Assembly: GCA_005888525.1 (NCBI GenBank)
Contig: VBAB01000118.1
Location: 1-5,870 of the forward strand
DNA length: 5,870 nt
Origin: Alphaproteobacteria bacterium
Lineage (GTDB): Bacteria > Pseudomonadota > Alphaproteobacteria > Rhizobiales > Hyphomicrobiaceae
Direction: 5' to 3'
Shown: in pieces, positions 1-5,588 of the stretch
Position numbering within the stretch: position 1 is the stretch's first letter
How the letters are laid out: each line of letters begins with the position of its first letter
Program-made: the position numbers and the translations under genes
Notes under the pieces: generated by a model
The model's input: the letters and a program-made list of their open reading frames with translations, nothing else
Databases searched by the model: none
Told to the model about the DNA's origin: nothing

Positions 1-162
1 GAATTCGCGCGGCCTGACGGAGGCTATGCGCCGTCGGGCAGCCTGCGCGAGCTGTTCATGGGCCAAATCAATCGCATCTACGGACCTCCAGGATACGTCC
101 CCAAGGGGCGCTACGAGGGAGACTATGGGTTCATCGTCGAATATCCGGGGGTGAAAGGATGA
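1..162 (+). CDS. cpaC: Tad/Cpa pilus secretin CpaC (RcpA-like), 3' end only
   Basis: This is the last 53 codons of a gene that starts before the window; frame 1 is open from base 1 to the TGA at 160-162. The peptide has no large domain left. It carries a run typical of the tail of CpaC-type secretins: EFARPDGG near the start, then GQINRIYGPPG, then a final GRYEGDYGFIVEYPG. CpaC forms the outer-membrane ring through which the Tad (Flp) pilus leaves the cell. The identification rests partly on memory of the family's C-terminus and partly on the next gene being cpaD, which normally follows cpaC. Its stop overlaps the cpaD start (ATGA), so the two are probably translated together. The secretin core lies outside the window and cannot be checked. 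Confidence 0.72.
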   Translation, partial: EFARPDGGYAPSGSLRELFMGQINRIYGPPGYVPKGRYEGDYGFIVEYPGVKG

Positions 163-866
163 AGCTTCGACTGCGCCCGCCTGATGCACGCCCTTGCCGC
201 GCCGCCGCCCACAGCCGCATCGCGCTTACCCTGCTGTGCGTGCTGGCCCTGTCGGCCTGCGGCGAGATGCGCCTGATCGAGCAGGAGCGCGATGCGGCCG
301 CCGTCGGCCTCAGCAACGCGGAAGTGCGCCACCCGATCGGCTTCACGCCGAAGCGCGAGAGCCTCGATGTGGAGGTGCCCGCAGGCGCCGAAGGGCTGAG
401 CCCCAACCAGCAGGTCGACGTCTTCCGCTTCCTCCACCGCTACAAGCGCGAGGCCGCCGGACGCCTGGTGATCACGGTGCCGACCGGAGTCCGCGACAAG
501 GCGGCGATCGCCCAATCGGTGCAGGAGATCCAACGCCTGGTAGCCGAGGCCGGCGTCGACTACCGGCTGCGCCACCGCCAGCACGACGCGCCCGCCGGAG
601 CCACCCCCGCGATCGGGCTCGCCTATCAGCGTCCCATGGCGGTGCCGCCGCCGTGCGACGACTGGACCCGAGACGTCGGCCGCAACGAGGAGCGCATTCC
701 CTATCCGAACTGGGGTTGTGCCACGCAGCGCAACTTGGCCCTGACGGTCGACAATGCGCGCGACCTCGGCCAGCCGCAGGGGGAAGACCCCCGATCGAGC
801 GAGCGGCGCAGCGTCACCTGGTCGGCCTACGTGGCCGGCGGTAAGGCACCCTCCGACCGGAAATGA
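159..866 (+). CDS. cpaD: Tad pilus assembly lipoprotein CpaD
   Basis: A 235-residue protein of the CpaD family, thought to be an outer-membrane lipoprotein that helps assemble or place the CpaC secretin of the Tad pilus. The N-terminus has a long basic stretch (1-20), a hydrophobic segment (21-33) and a lipobox LSAC ending at Cys34, so lipidation there is predicted. Family landmarks follow in order: HPI at 58-60, GLSPNQ at 79-84, VPTG at 107-110, a P-C-x-x-W site around Cys166, and N-W-G-C-A-T-Q-R-N-L-A at 184-194 with Cys187. The length fits the family. ATG 159 was chosen because it overlaps the upstream stop (ATGA) and gives a complete signal peptide; a G-rich stretch at 147-151 may serve as ribosome binding site. 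The usual next gene, cpaE, is absent; an unrelated ABC operon follows after 150 nt. Confidence 0.88.
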   Translation: MKLRLRPPDARPCRAAAHSRIALTLLCVLALSACGEMRLIEQERDAAAVGLSNAEVRHPIGFTPKRESLDVEVPAGAEGLSPNQQVDVFRFLHRYKREAAGRLVITVPTGVRDKAAIAQSVQEIQRLVAEAGVDYRLRHRQHDAPAGATPAIGLAYQRPMAVPPPCDDWTRDVGRNEERIPYPNWGCATQRNLALTVDNARDLGQPQGEDPRSSERRSVTWSAYVAGGKAPSDRK

Positions 867-937
867 CGTTTGCGCTCGAGCGTAGTTGCGTTGCCGGCTA
901 CGCACCCGCTTGCAAAGTCGCGATATCAGCGCAAAGC

Positions 938-966
938 TTGTCTCGCGCGGCGTATCCACTTACACT
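938..966 (+). promoter_or_regulatory. Candidate sigma-70 type promoter of the ABC operon
   Basis: TTGTCT at 938-943 and TACACT at 961-966 are separated by 17 nt. Each matches four of six consensus positions (TTGACA, TATAAT). The gap is the only sizeable space before the operon, and the pair lies about 50 nt before the binding-protein start. Such matches arise easily by chance, and alphaproteobacterial promoters are loosely conserved, so this is tentative. Confidence 0.3.
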
Positions 967-1003
967 TGCAATACTGGTTTCAAGTCTCACAACAAATCCA
1001 CAT

Positions 1004-1010
1004 GGGAGGA
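1004..1010 (+). promoter_or_regulatory. Ribosome binding site of the binding-protein gene
   Basis: GGGAGGA lies 6 nt before ATG 1017. It is the strongest Shine-Dalgarno match in the window, which fits the need for more binding protein than membrane components in such importers. Confidence 0.8.
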
Positions 1011-1016
1011 TAGAGC

Positions 1017-2339
1017 ATGGCTCGTGTCACGCGCCGTAAATTCTTGAAGGTATCGGGCGCCGGAGCGCTGGCGGCGAAGACCGGCGGCATGGCCGCCATC
1101 CTGGCGACCGGCAGGGCGCCCGCCTACGCGCAGGCCACGACCTTGAATTGGCTGCGCTGGAACGACTTCGTTCCGGCTTCCGATCAGCTCTTGCGCAAGG
1201 AGCTGATCCCCGAGGGCGAGAAGGTGCTCGGCATCAAGATCAACCTCGAGACGGTCAACGGCAACGACCTGCAGCCCCGCATCACCGCGGGCATCCAGTC
1301 GGGGGCCGGCCCCGACCTCGTCATGCTCTTCAACAACCATCCGCAGCTCTATGCCGCGAGCCTCGTGGACATGAGCGACGTCGCGGAAGCGGTGGGCAAG
1401 GCCGACGGCGGCTACTACCCCCTCGTCAAGTCGAACTCCAACGATGGCAAGAATTGGATTTCCATGCCGTGGACCATCGTCGGCGGCATGATCGCCTATC
1501 GCAAGTCGTGGTTCGAGGAGATCGGCTCTCCGGAGTTCCCCGACACGTGGGAGAAGTATCGCGAGGTCGGCGCAAAGCTCAAAGCCAAGGGCCGGCCGCT
1601 CGGCCAGACGCTCGGCCATACCTTCGGCGACGCTCCGACGTTCACCTATCCCTACCTTTGGTCGTGGGGCGGCAAGGAGGTCGAGGCCGACGGCAAGGTG
1701 GTCATCAACAGCAAGGAGACCCTCGAGTCCGTCAAGTTCATGACCGGCTTCTGGAAGGAAGCGCATGACGAGGGCGGCCTCGCCTGGGACGACACCAACA
1801 ACAACCGCGCGTTCCTGTCGCAGACCATCTCGGCCACGCTCAACGGCGCCTCGATCTACATCGAGTCGCTGCGCAACCCGGACAAGTACATCACCGAGAA
1901 GGGCGCAAAGCTGAATACGGACATCTTGCACGCGGCGTTGCCCAAGGGCCCGGCCGGACAGTTCTCGATGCACACCTACTTCTCGCACGCGCTGCCGAAG
2001 TACTCCAAGAACGAGAAGGCGGCCAAGGACCTGCTGAAATGGGTGCACTCCAAGGACGTGTACGAGAAGTGGTTCGTCTCGCAGAAGGGTTTCGCCACGC
2101 CGCCGGCCGCGGATTGGGAGAAGCACAAGGTGTGGGACGAGGACAAGGTCATGACCCCCTATAAGGTGGCCGGCCGCCTGGGTCGCACACCCGGTTACGC
2201 TGGGCCATCGAACGCAAAGGCAGCCGAGGTGCTCTCCAAGTACATCATCACCGACATGTACGCGAAAGCCGTCCAAGGCATGCCGGCCGAAGAGGCCGTC
2301 AAGTGGGCCGAGAGCGAGCTCAAGAAGATCTACGTGTAG
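1017..2339 (+). CDS. Periplasmic solute-binding protein of an ABC importer (family 1, UgpB/MalE-like)
   Basis: A 440-residue extracellular solute-binding protein. It should capture the substrate in the periplasm and deliver it to the two permeases encoded next. The N-terminus is a twin-arginine signal: TRRKFLK at 5-11, a moderately hydrophobic alanine/glycine-rich segment (about 13-31), and a cleavage site after APAYA (Ala38) or two residues later. No cysteine lies at the cleavage site, so the mature protein is soluble and not a lipoprotein. Family 1 features are visible: an early GIKINLETVNGNDLQPRI stretch (about 72-89), GPDLVMLFNN (about 98-107), a W-rich hinge region around YLWSWGG, and the usual C-terminal helix ending in AESELKKIYV. 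Length is normal for the family. Family and gene order indicate a carbohydrate or glycerol-phosphate-like solute, but the actual ligand cannot be deduced. Tat export suggests it may fold in the cytoplasm before export. Confidence 0.93.
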   Translation: MARVTRRKFLKVSGAGALAAKTGGMAAILATGRAPAYAQATTLNWLRWNDFVPASDQLLRKELIPEGEKVLGIKINLETVNGNDLQPRITAGIQSGAGPDLVMLFNNHPQLYAASLVDMSDVAEAVGKADGGYYPLVKSNSNDGKNWISMPWTIVGGMIAYRKSWFEEIGSPEFPDTWEKYREVGAKLKAKGRPLGQTLGHTFGDAPTFTYPYLWSWGGKEVEADGKVVINSKETLESVKFMTGFWKEAHDEGGLAWDDTNNNRAFLSQTISATLNGASIYIESLRNPDKYITEKGAKLNTDILHAALPKGPAGQFSMHTYFSHALPKYSKNEKAAKDLLKWVHSKDVYEKWFVSQKGFATPPAADWEKHKVWDEDKVMTPYKVAGRLGRTPGYAGPSNAKAAEVLSKYIITDMYAKAVQGMPAEEAVKWAESELKKIYV

Positions 2340-2353
2340 GACTCTGTCGCTAA

Positions 2354-2381
2354 TCCCTCTCCCCCCTTGCGGGGAGAGGGA
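2354..2381 (+). repeat. Intergenic hairpin between binding-protein and permease genes
   Basis: TCCCTCTCCCC (2354-2364) pairs perfectly over 11 bp with GGGGAGAGGGA (2371-2381) around a 6-nt loop. It begins 14 nt after the binding-protein stop. No T-run follows, so it is not a standard intrinsic terminator. C/T-rich over G/A-rich arms of this kind are, from memory, a common dispersed intergenic repeat in GC-rich proteobacteria. By analogy with the malE-malF REP of E. coli, it could protect the 3' end of the binding-protein message and lower expression of the downstream permease genes; that role is inference. Confidence 0.75.
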
Positions 2382-2400
2382 GAGCGGCAACCGCGCCAAG

Positions 2401-2405
2401 AAGGA
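2401..2405 (+). promoter_or_regulatory. Ribosome binding site that fixes the permease 1 start
   Basis: AAGGA, preceded by AAG, lies 6 nt before ATG 2412. This supports ATG 2412 over an in-frame TTG at 2367, which sits inside the loop of the hairpin and would add 15 charged residues that the family does not need. Confidence 0.7.
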
Positions 2406-2411
2406 TCACGA

Positions 2412-3344
2412 ATGGCGGTCCAGGCTATCACGACCACGCTGGGCGAAGCCCCTCAGCCGCGACGCCAGCGGCTGCTCGAGGACGAGCGCTGGCTCGCCTT
2501 CTTCCTGATCGTGCCGACCATGGTGCTCCTCGGCATGTTCATCGCCTACCCGTTCGTGCGCGGTATCCTGCTGTCGGTGACGAACTCGCGCGTGGGTGTG
2601 CCCGGCGACTTCGTGGGCCTCGCCAATTTCCACAAGATCTGGAACGACTCGATCTTCCGCACCTCCGTCTACAACACCTTCCTCTATACGGGTGTCACCA
2701 CGGTCTTCAAGTTGAGCCTCGGCCTGTGGCTCGCCATGCTGCTCAACCGCAATTTCAAGGGCAAGGCCTTCACCCGCGCCTTCATCCTGCTGCCCTTCAT
2801 CATCCCGACCGTGCTGTCGACCTTCGCCTGGAAGTGGATGTTCGATCCCACCTTCAGTGTCCTCAACTGGCTTCTCTTTCACGTCGGGGCGATCACCGGC
2901 CGCATCAACTGGATGGGCGACCCCGACCTCGCCATGATCTCGATCATCATCGTCAACATTTGGCGCGGCGTGCCGTTCTTCGCCATAAGCCTGCTGGCCG
3001 GCCTGCAGACCATCAGCCCGGAGCTCAATGAGGCCGCCGCCATCGACGGCGCCAAGCCCTGGCAGCGGTTCTGGCACGTGACCTGGCCACTGTTGTTGCC
3101 GGTCACCATGGTGGTCGTGCTGTTCTCGGTGATCCAGACCTTCGCCGACTTCCAGATCGTCTACGTGATGACCGGAGGCGGGCCGGCCAACGCCACGCAT
3201 CTGTTCGCCACCTACGCCTATCAGATCGGTATCGGCACCGGGCTCTTGAGCGAGGGTGCCGCCATCTCGCTGGCGATGTTCCCGGTGCTGCTGCTGGTCG
3301 TCGTCTTCCAGCTGCTCTACATCCGGCGCGTGGAGACTCGCTAG
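2412..3344 (+). CDS. ABC sugar-type permease, MalF/UgpA-like
   Basis: A 310-residue inner-membrane subunit of the importer; with the second permease it should form the translocation path. About six membrane segments can be seen, near residues 29-50, 88-111, 122-142, 172-196, 226-246 and 283-304. The EAA motif that docks onto the ATPase is clear at 207-230: E207-A-A, then D212-G-A, F220, P226 and P230. Start ATG 2412 is chosen from its ribosome binding site; an earlier in-frame TTG start (2367) would lie inside the upstream hairpin. The last codon before the stop is CGC and the stop TAG (3342-3344) belongs to a CTAG that is also the left end of the 167-bp palindromic element described separately. 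The C-terminus ends normally (RRVET-R), so the gene looks intact. Confidence 0.93.
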   Translation: MAVQAITTTLGEAPQPRRQRLLEDERWLAFFLIVPTMVLLGMFIAYPFVRGILLSVTNSRVGVPGDFVGLANFHKIWNDSIFRTSVYNTFLYTGVTTVFKLSLGLWLAMLLNRNFKGKAFTRAFILLPFIIPTVLSTFAWKWMFDPTFSVLNWLLFHVGAITGRINWMGDPDLAMISIIIVNIWRGVPFFAISLLAGLQTISPELNEAAAIDGAKPWQRFWHVTWPLLLPVTMVVVLFSVIQTFADFQIVYVMTGGGPANATHLFATYAYQIGIGTGLLSEGAAISLAMFPVLLLVVVFQLLYIRRVETR

Positions 3345-3507
3345 TGTGATGATCGAGAAGTCCGCATCATTGCGCCGAGCTGGGTCGAGGGACGGACTTC
3401 TCGATCTGAATCACACTGGCACCATGAGTCTGCTAGTTTCCTTCGGGTCGCGAAATTCGTTGCCCGACCGCCGCACACTCAGACGAATTTCGCGATCAGG
3501 ACACTAG
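3341..3507 (+). repeat. 167-bp double-hairpin element bounded by CTAG, MITE- or REP-like
   Basis: The element fills the gap between the two permease genes. Its outer 24 nt (3341-3364 and the reverse complement of 3484-3507) agree at 19 of 24 positions, both starting CTAGTGT, then TGATCG, then GAA. Inside are two hairpins. In hairpin 1, AGTGTGAT (3343-3350) pairs with 3410-3417 and GATCGAGAAGTCCG (3351-3364) pairs with 3393-3406, with a 3-nt bulge TGA at 3407-3409 and a 28-nt loop. In hairpin 2, TCGCGAAATTCGT (3448-3460) pairs perfectly with 3483-3495, and CTAGTTTCCT (3433-3442) matches 3498-3507 at nine of ten positions. There is no transposase gene. TA in a CTAG context at both ends is what a non-autonomous IS630/Tc1-mariner-type insertion would leave. 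Alternatives are two adjacent REP-type palindromes or a structured mRNA site. Confidence 0.75.
3498..3501 (+). promoter_or_regulatory. Probable ribosome binding site of permease 2, inside the palindromic element
   Basis: AGGA lies 9 nt before ATG 3511 and is the only reasonable Shine-Dalgarno match. It belongs to the right arm of hairpin 2, where it would be paired with TCCT at 3439-3442 when the hairpin forms. Translation of permease 2 may therefore depend on this structure being opened. Confidence 0.45.
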
Positions 3508-3510
3508 GCC

Positions 3511-4362
3511 ATGATCGAAGGCGCCCTATGGAGACGGTGGGTCTTCTTCTACATCCCGATGGCCCTGTTCCTGATCTTCCTGCTGTTTCCGTTCTACTGG
3601 ATGATCATCACCTCGGTGCGGCCGGACGGCGAGCTCTACCGTCCCTGGAATTCGATCAACTACAATCCGTTCTGGACGTGGAAGCCGACGTGGGACCACT
3701 TCAAATACCTGTTTGAGGAGACCCTGTTCTCGGCGTGGCTCTGGAACACGATGTTCATCGCGCTCGTGTCCACCGCCATCTCGCTCGTATGCGGGGTGTT
3801 CGCGGGCTACGCCCTGTCGCGTCTGAACTTCCCCTTCGCCGGCAGCCTCGGCACCGGCGTCTTCATCACCTATTTGGTGCCGCAGACGCTGCTGTTCATC
3901 CCGCTGGCCGAGATGATCCGCAACTACCGGCTGGGCGACACGCCCTGGTCGCTGATCCTGACCTATCCGACCTTCCTGATCCCGTTCTGCACCTGGCTGA
4001 TGATGGGCTACTTCAAGGCCGTGCCGAAGGAGCTGGAGGAATGCGCCCGCATCGACGGCGCCTCGCGCTGGCAGGCCATGCTCTACATCATCATTCCCGT
4101 CGCCATCCCCGGCATCCTGTCGGCCGGCATCTTCGCCTTCACGCTGTCGTGGAACGAGTTCATCTACGCGCTGGTGTTCCTATCGAGCCCCGAGCAGAAG
4201 ACCGTGCCGGTCGGCGTCACATCGGAGCTGATCCGCGGCGATGTCTTCTTCTGGGGGCCGCTGATGGCGGGCGCTCTGCTGGGCTCGATACCCGTGGCGA
4301 TCGCCTATTCCTTCTTCGTCGAGCACTACGTGGCGGGCCTGACGGGCTCGGTCAAAGGCTAA
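3511..4362 (+). CDS. ABC sugar-type permease, MalG/UgpE-like
   Basis: A 283-residue inner-membrane subunit, partner of the MalF-like permease in the importer. Six membrane segments are visible near residues 11-35, 76-100, 112-134, 147-169, 190-215 and 249-271. The ATPase-docking EAA motif lies at 177-200 (E177-C-A, D182-G-A, P196, P200); the second position is Cys instead of the usual Ala, a tolerated change. A short cytoplasmic N-terminus followed directly by TM1, and a C-terminus ending soon after TM6, fit the MalG group. ATG 3511 is preferred because the residues after it match the usual short N-terminus. It starts 3 nt after the palindromic element, so the element supplies its whole leader. 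Substrate unknown. Confidence 0.93.
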   Translation: MIEGALWRRWVFFYIPMALFLIFLLFPFYWMIITSVRPDGELYRPWNSINYNPFWTWKPTWDHFKYLFEETLFSAWLWNTMFIALVSTAISLVCGVFAGYALSRLNFPFAGSLGTGVFITYLVPQTLLFIPLAEMIRNYRLGDTPWSLILTYPTFLIPFCTWLMMGYFKAVPKELEECARIDGASRWQAMLYIIIPVAIPGILSAGIFAFTLSWNEFIYALVFLSSPEQKTVPVGVTSELIRGDVFFWGPLMAGALLGSIPVAIAYSFFVEHYVAGLTGSVKG

Positions 4363-4402
4363 CTTTGCAGGCGCACCCCCAAACAAGGCGTGCAGGTCGA
4401 AC

Positions 4403-4408
4403 GGGAGG
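4403..4408 (+). promoter_or_regulatory. Ribosome binding site of the ATPase gene
   Basis: GGGAGG precedes ATG 4422 by 13 nt, longer than usual. A GTG at 4412 is nearer but lies in a different frame that gives no recognisable protein, so ATG 4422 stands. The 59-nt gap between permease 2 and the ATPase gene is the only junction inside the operon with no palindrome. Confidence 0.55.
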
Positions 4409-4421
4409 CTGGTGAACGCGT

Positions 4422-5513
4422 ATGGGGCAGGTCGTCCTCAAAGACATCAACAAGTTCTACGACGCCGTGCACGCCGTCATAGATGTGAACTTGCAGATCC
4501 GCGACAAGGAGTTCGTGGTGTTCGTCGGCCCGTCGGGGTGCGGCAAGACCACGACGCTGCGGATGATTGCCGGGCTCGAGGCGATCAGCTCCGGCGACAT
4601 CTCCATCGACGGCACGGTGGTGAACAACCTGGCACCCATGGATCGCGACATCGCCATGGTGTTCCAGAACTACGCGCTCTACCCGCACATGAGCGTGTAC
4701 GACAACATGGCGTTCGGCCTCAAGATGCGCAAATTCGCGAGGCCCGAGATCAAGAAGCGCGTCAACGAGGCGGCCGACATCCTCGGCATCGGCGACCTCT
4801 TGAAGCGCAAGCCGCGCCAGCTCTCGGGCGGCCAGCGCCAGCGCGTGGCGCTGGGTCGCGCCATCGTGCGCCATCCCCGCGTCTTCCTGTTCGACGAGCC
4901 GCTCTCCAACCTCGACGCCAAGCTGCGCGTGCAGATGCGCGTCGAGCTCAAGAAGCTGCACCTGCGGCTCGGCACCACGGCCGTCTACGTCACGCACGAC
5001 CAGGTCGAGGCCATGACGCTCGGCGACCGCGTGGTCGTCATGAAGGACGGCTTGGTGCAGCAGGTCGGCGAGCCGCTCGACCTCTACAATCAACCCGCCA
5101 ACAAGTTCGTGGCCGGCTTCATCGGCTCACCGGCGATGAACTTCTCGACCGTGACCATGGCCGACGGCAACGGCCGTCTCACCGCCAAGAACTCCGGATT
5201 CGAGCTGGAGGTGCCCGCCGCCCACGGCGATCGCTTGCGCGGCCATGTCGGACGCGAGGTGACGATCGGCATCCGGCCCGAGGACCTGCACGTGGCCACC
5301 GACGCCGATCCCGTCGGCCTGACCTTCCCGTCCAAGGTCGAGGTGGTGGAGCAGCTCGGCTCGGAGATCCTGCTCGACGTGCGCGCCGGCACCGACATGA
5401 TGGTGGCAGCCGTCGATCCCACCGTCCGCGCCAAGGTGGACGAGCAGCTGCGGCTCGCCGTCAATCCGGCGCGGATCCATTTCTTCGACGCGAAGACCGA
5501 GGCGGCGATCTGA
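4422..5513 (+). CDS. ABC importer ATPase, UgpC/MalK type
   Basis: A 363-residue ATPase that should work as a dimer on the cytoplasmic face, powering import through the two permeases. All motifs are intact: aromatic A-loop Tyr13, Walker A GPSGCGKT (36-43), Q-loop Gln82, signature LSGGQ (134-138), Walker B FLFDE with Asp158 and catalytic Glu159, D-loop SNLDAKLR (162-169) and H-loop His192. After about residue 235 comes the MalK/UgpC-type regulatory extension with a TOBE-type domain, marked by GIRPEDLH (283-290). Length is standard for the family. The opening MGQVVLKDINKFY is typical and supports ATG 4422. ATPases of this group may serve several sugar importers in one cell, but here the gene sits in the operon of its likely partners. 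No residue changes suggest loss of function. Confidence 0.95.
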   Translation: MGQVVLKDINKFYDAVHAVIDVNLQIRDKEFVVFVGPSGCGKTTTLRMIAGLEAISSGDISIDGTVVNNLAPMDRDIAMVFQNYALYPHMSVYDNMAFGLKMRKFARPEIKKRVNEAADILGIGDLLKRKPRQLSGGQRQRVALGRAIVRHPRVFLFDEPLSNLDAKLRVQMRVELKKLHLRLGTTAVYVTHDQVEAMTLGDRVVVMKDGLVQQVGEPLDLYNQPANKFVAGFIGSPAMNFSTVTMADGNGRLTAKNSGFELEVPAAHGDRLRGHVGREVTIGIRPEDLHVATDADPVGLTFPSKVEVVEQLGSEILLDVRAGTDMMVAAVDPTVRAKVDEQLRLAVNPARIHFFDAKTEAAI

Positions 5514-5520
5514 ACTGAGC

Positions 5521-5588
5521 TGGGGTCAGACCCCTCGCGCAATCGTCTCGGTATCACCGCAATCCCGGAGGCGAGGGGTCTGACCCCA
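5521..5588 (+). repeat. 18-bp perfect inverted repeat between the ATPase and aldolase genes
   Basis: TGGGGTCAGACCCCTCGC (5521-5538) is the exact reverse complement of 5571-5588, with a 32-nt loop. Each arm also contains its own small palindrome, GGGGTC-A-GACCCC at 5522-5534 and its mirror copy at 5575-5587. The repeat begins 8 nt after the ATPase stop, and its last base is the A of the aldolase ATG. It may end or attenuate the ABC transcript, but the T-run of a standard terminator is missing. From memory this GGGGTCAGACCCC type of palindrome is a frequent dispersed repeat in proteobacteria; copy number cannot be checked here. Confidence 0.8.
5573..5578 (+). promoter_or_regulatory. Possible ribosome binding site of the aldolase gene, inside the repeat arm
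   Basis: GAGGGG lies 9 nt before ATG 5588 and within the right arm of the inverted repeat. In the folded RNA it would pair with the left arm, hiding both this site and the first base of the start codon. Confidence 0.4.

Larger units (their letters stand above)
867..1016 (+). other. Intergenic gap between cpaD and the ABC operon
   Basis: No gene is visible in these 150 nt. Just after the cpaD stop lie a 10-bp perfect palindrome CGCTCGAGCG (873-882) and a weak 6-bp stem GCGTAG/CTACGC (880-885 with 898-903, 12-nt loop). Neither is followed by a T-run, so I do not call a terminator. The hexamer GCAAAG occurs twice (912-917 and 931-936), 19 nt apart start to start, upstream of the candidate promoter; this could be an activator or repressor half-site pair but could equally be chance. 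The rest holds the proposed promoter and leader of the binding-protein gene. Confidence 0.5.

Noticed and set aside
1..6. GAATTC at the window start as a sign of a cloning junction
   Set aside because: A six-base restriction site is common by chance, and the coding frame runs through it into a conserved CpaC tail.
873..903. Palindrome CGCTCGAGCG and weak stem after cpaD as a terminator
   Set aside because: Stems are short, overlap each other and lack a following T-run; not enough to call a terminator.
123..959. Minus-strand open frame of 278 codons over cpaD
   Set aside because: It mirrors the cpaD coding frame in GC-rich DNA, has low-complexity Arg/Ala/Gly-rich composition and no recognisable motif; CpaD on the + strand is clear.
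987..2399. Minus-strand open frame of 470 codons over the binding-protein gene
   Set aside because: Long antisense frames are expected opposite GC-rich genes. The product shows no domain, and the + strand frame has a Tat signal and family features.
3256..3507. Plus-strand frame of 83 codons ending inside the palindromic element
   Set aside because: It begins as an out-of-frame shadow of permease 1 and continues through the repeat; Ser/Arg/Cys-rich start and no ribosome site.
3345..3510. CRISPR-like or small RNA gene in the gap between permeases
   Set aside because: The repeats are inverted arms, not regularly spaced direct repeats, and there is no promoter or T-run terminator to support an independent RNA gene.
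4412..5518. Plus-strand frame of 368 codons overlapping the whole ATPase gene, with a GTG close to the ribosome site
   Set aside because: The translation is an Arg/Ala/Gly-rich shadow with no motif, whereas the frame from 4422 has every ABC ATPase motif intact.
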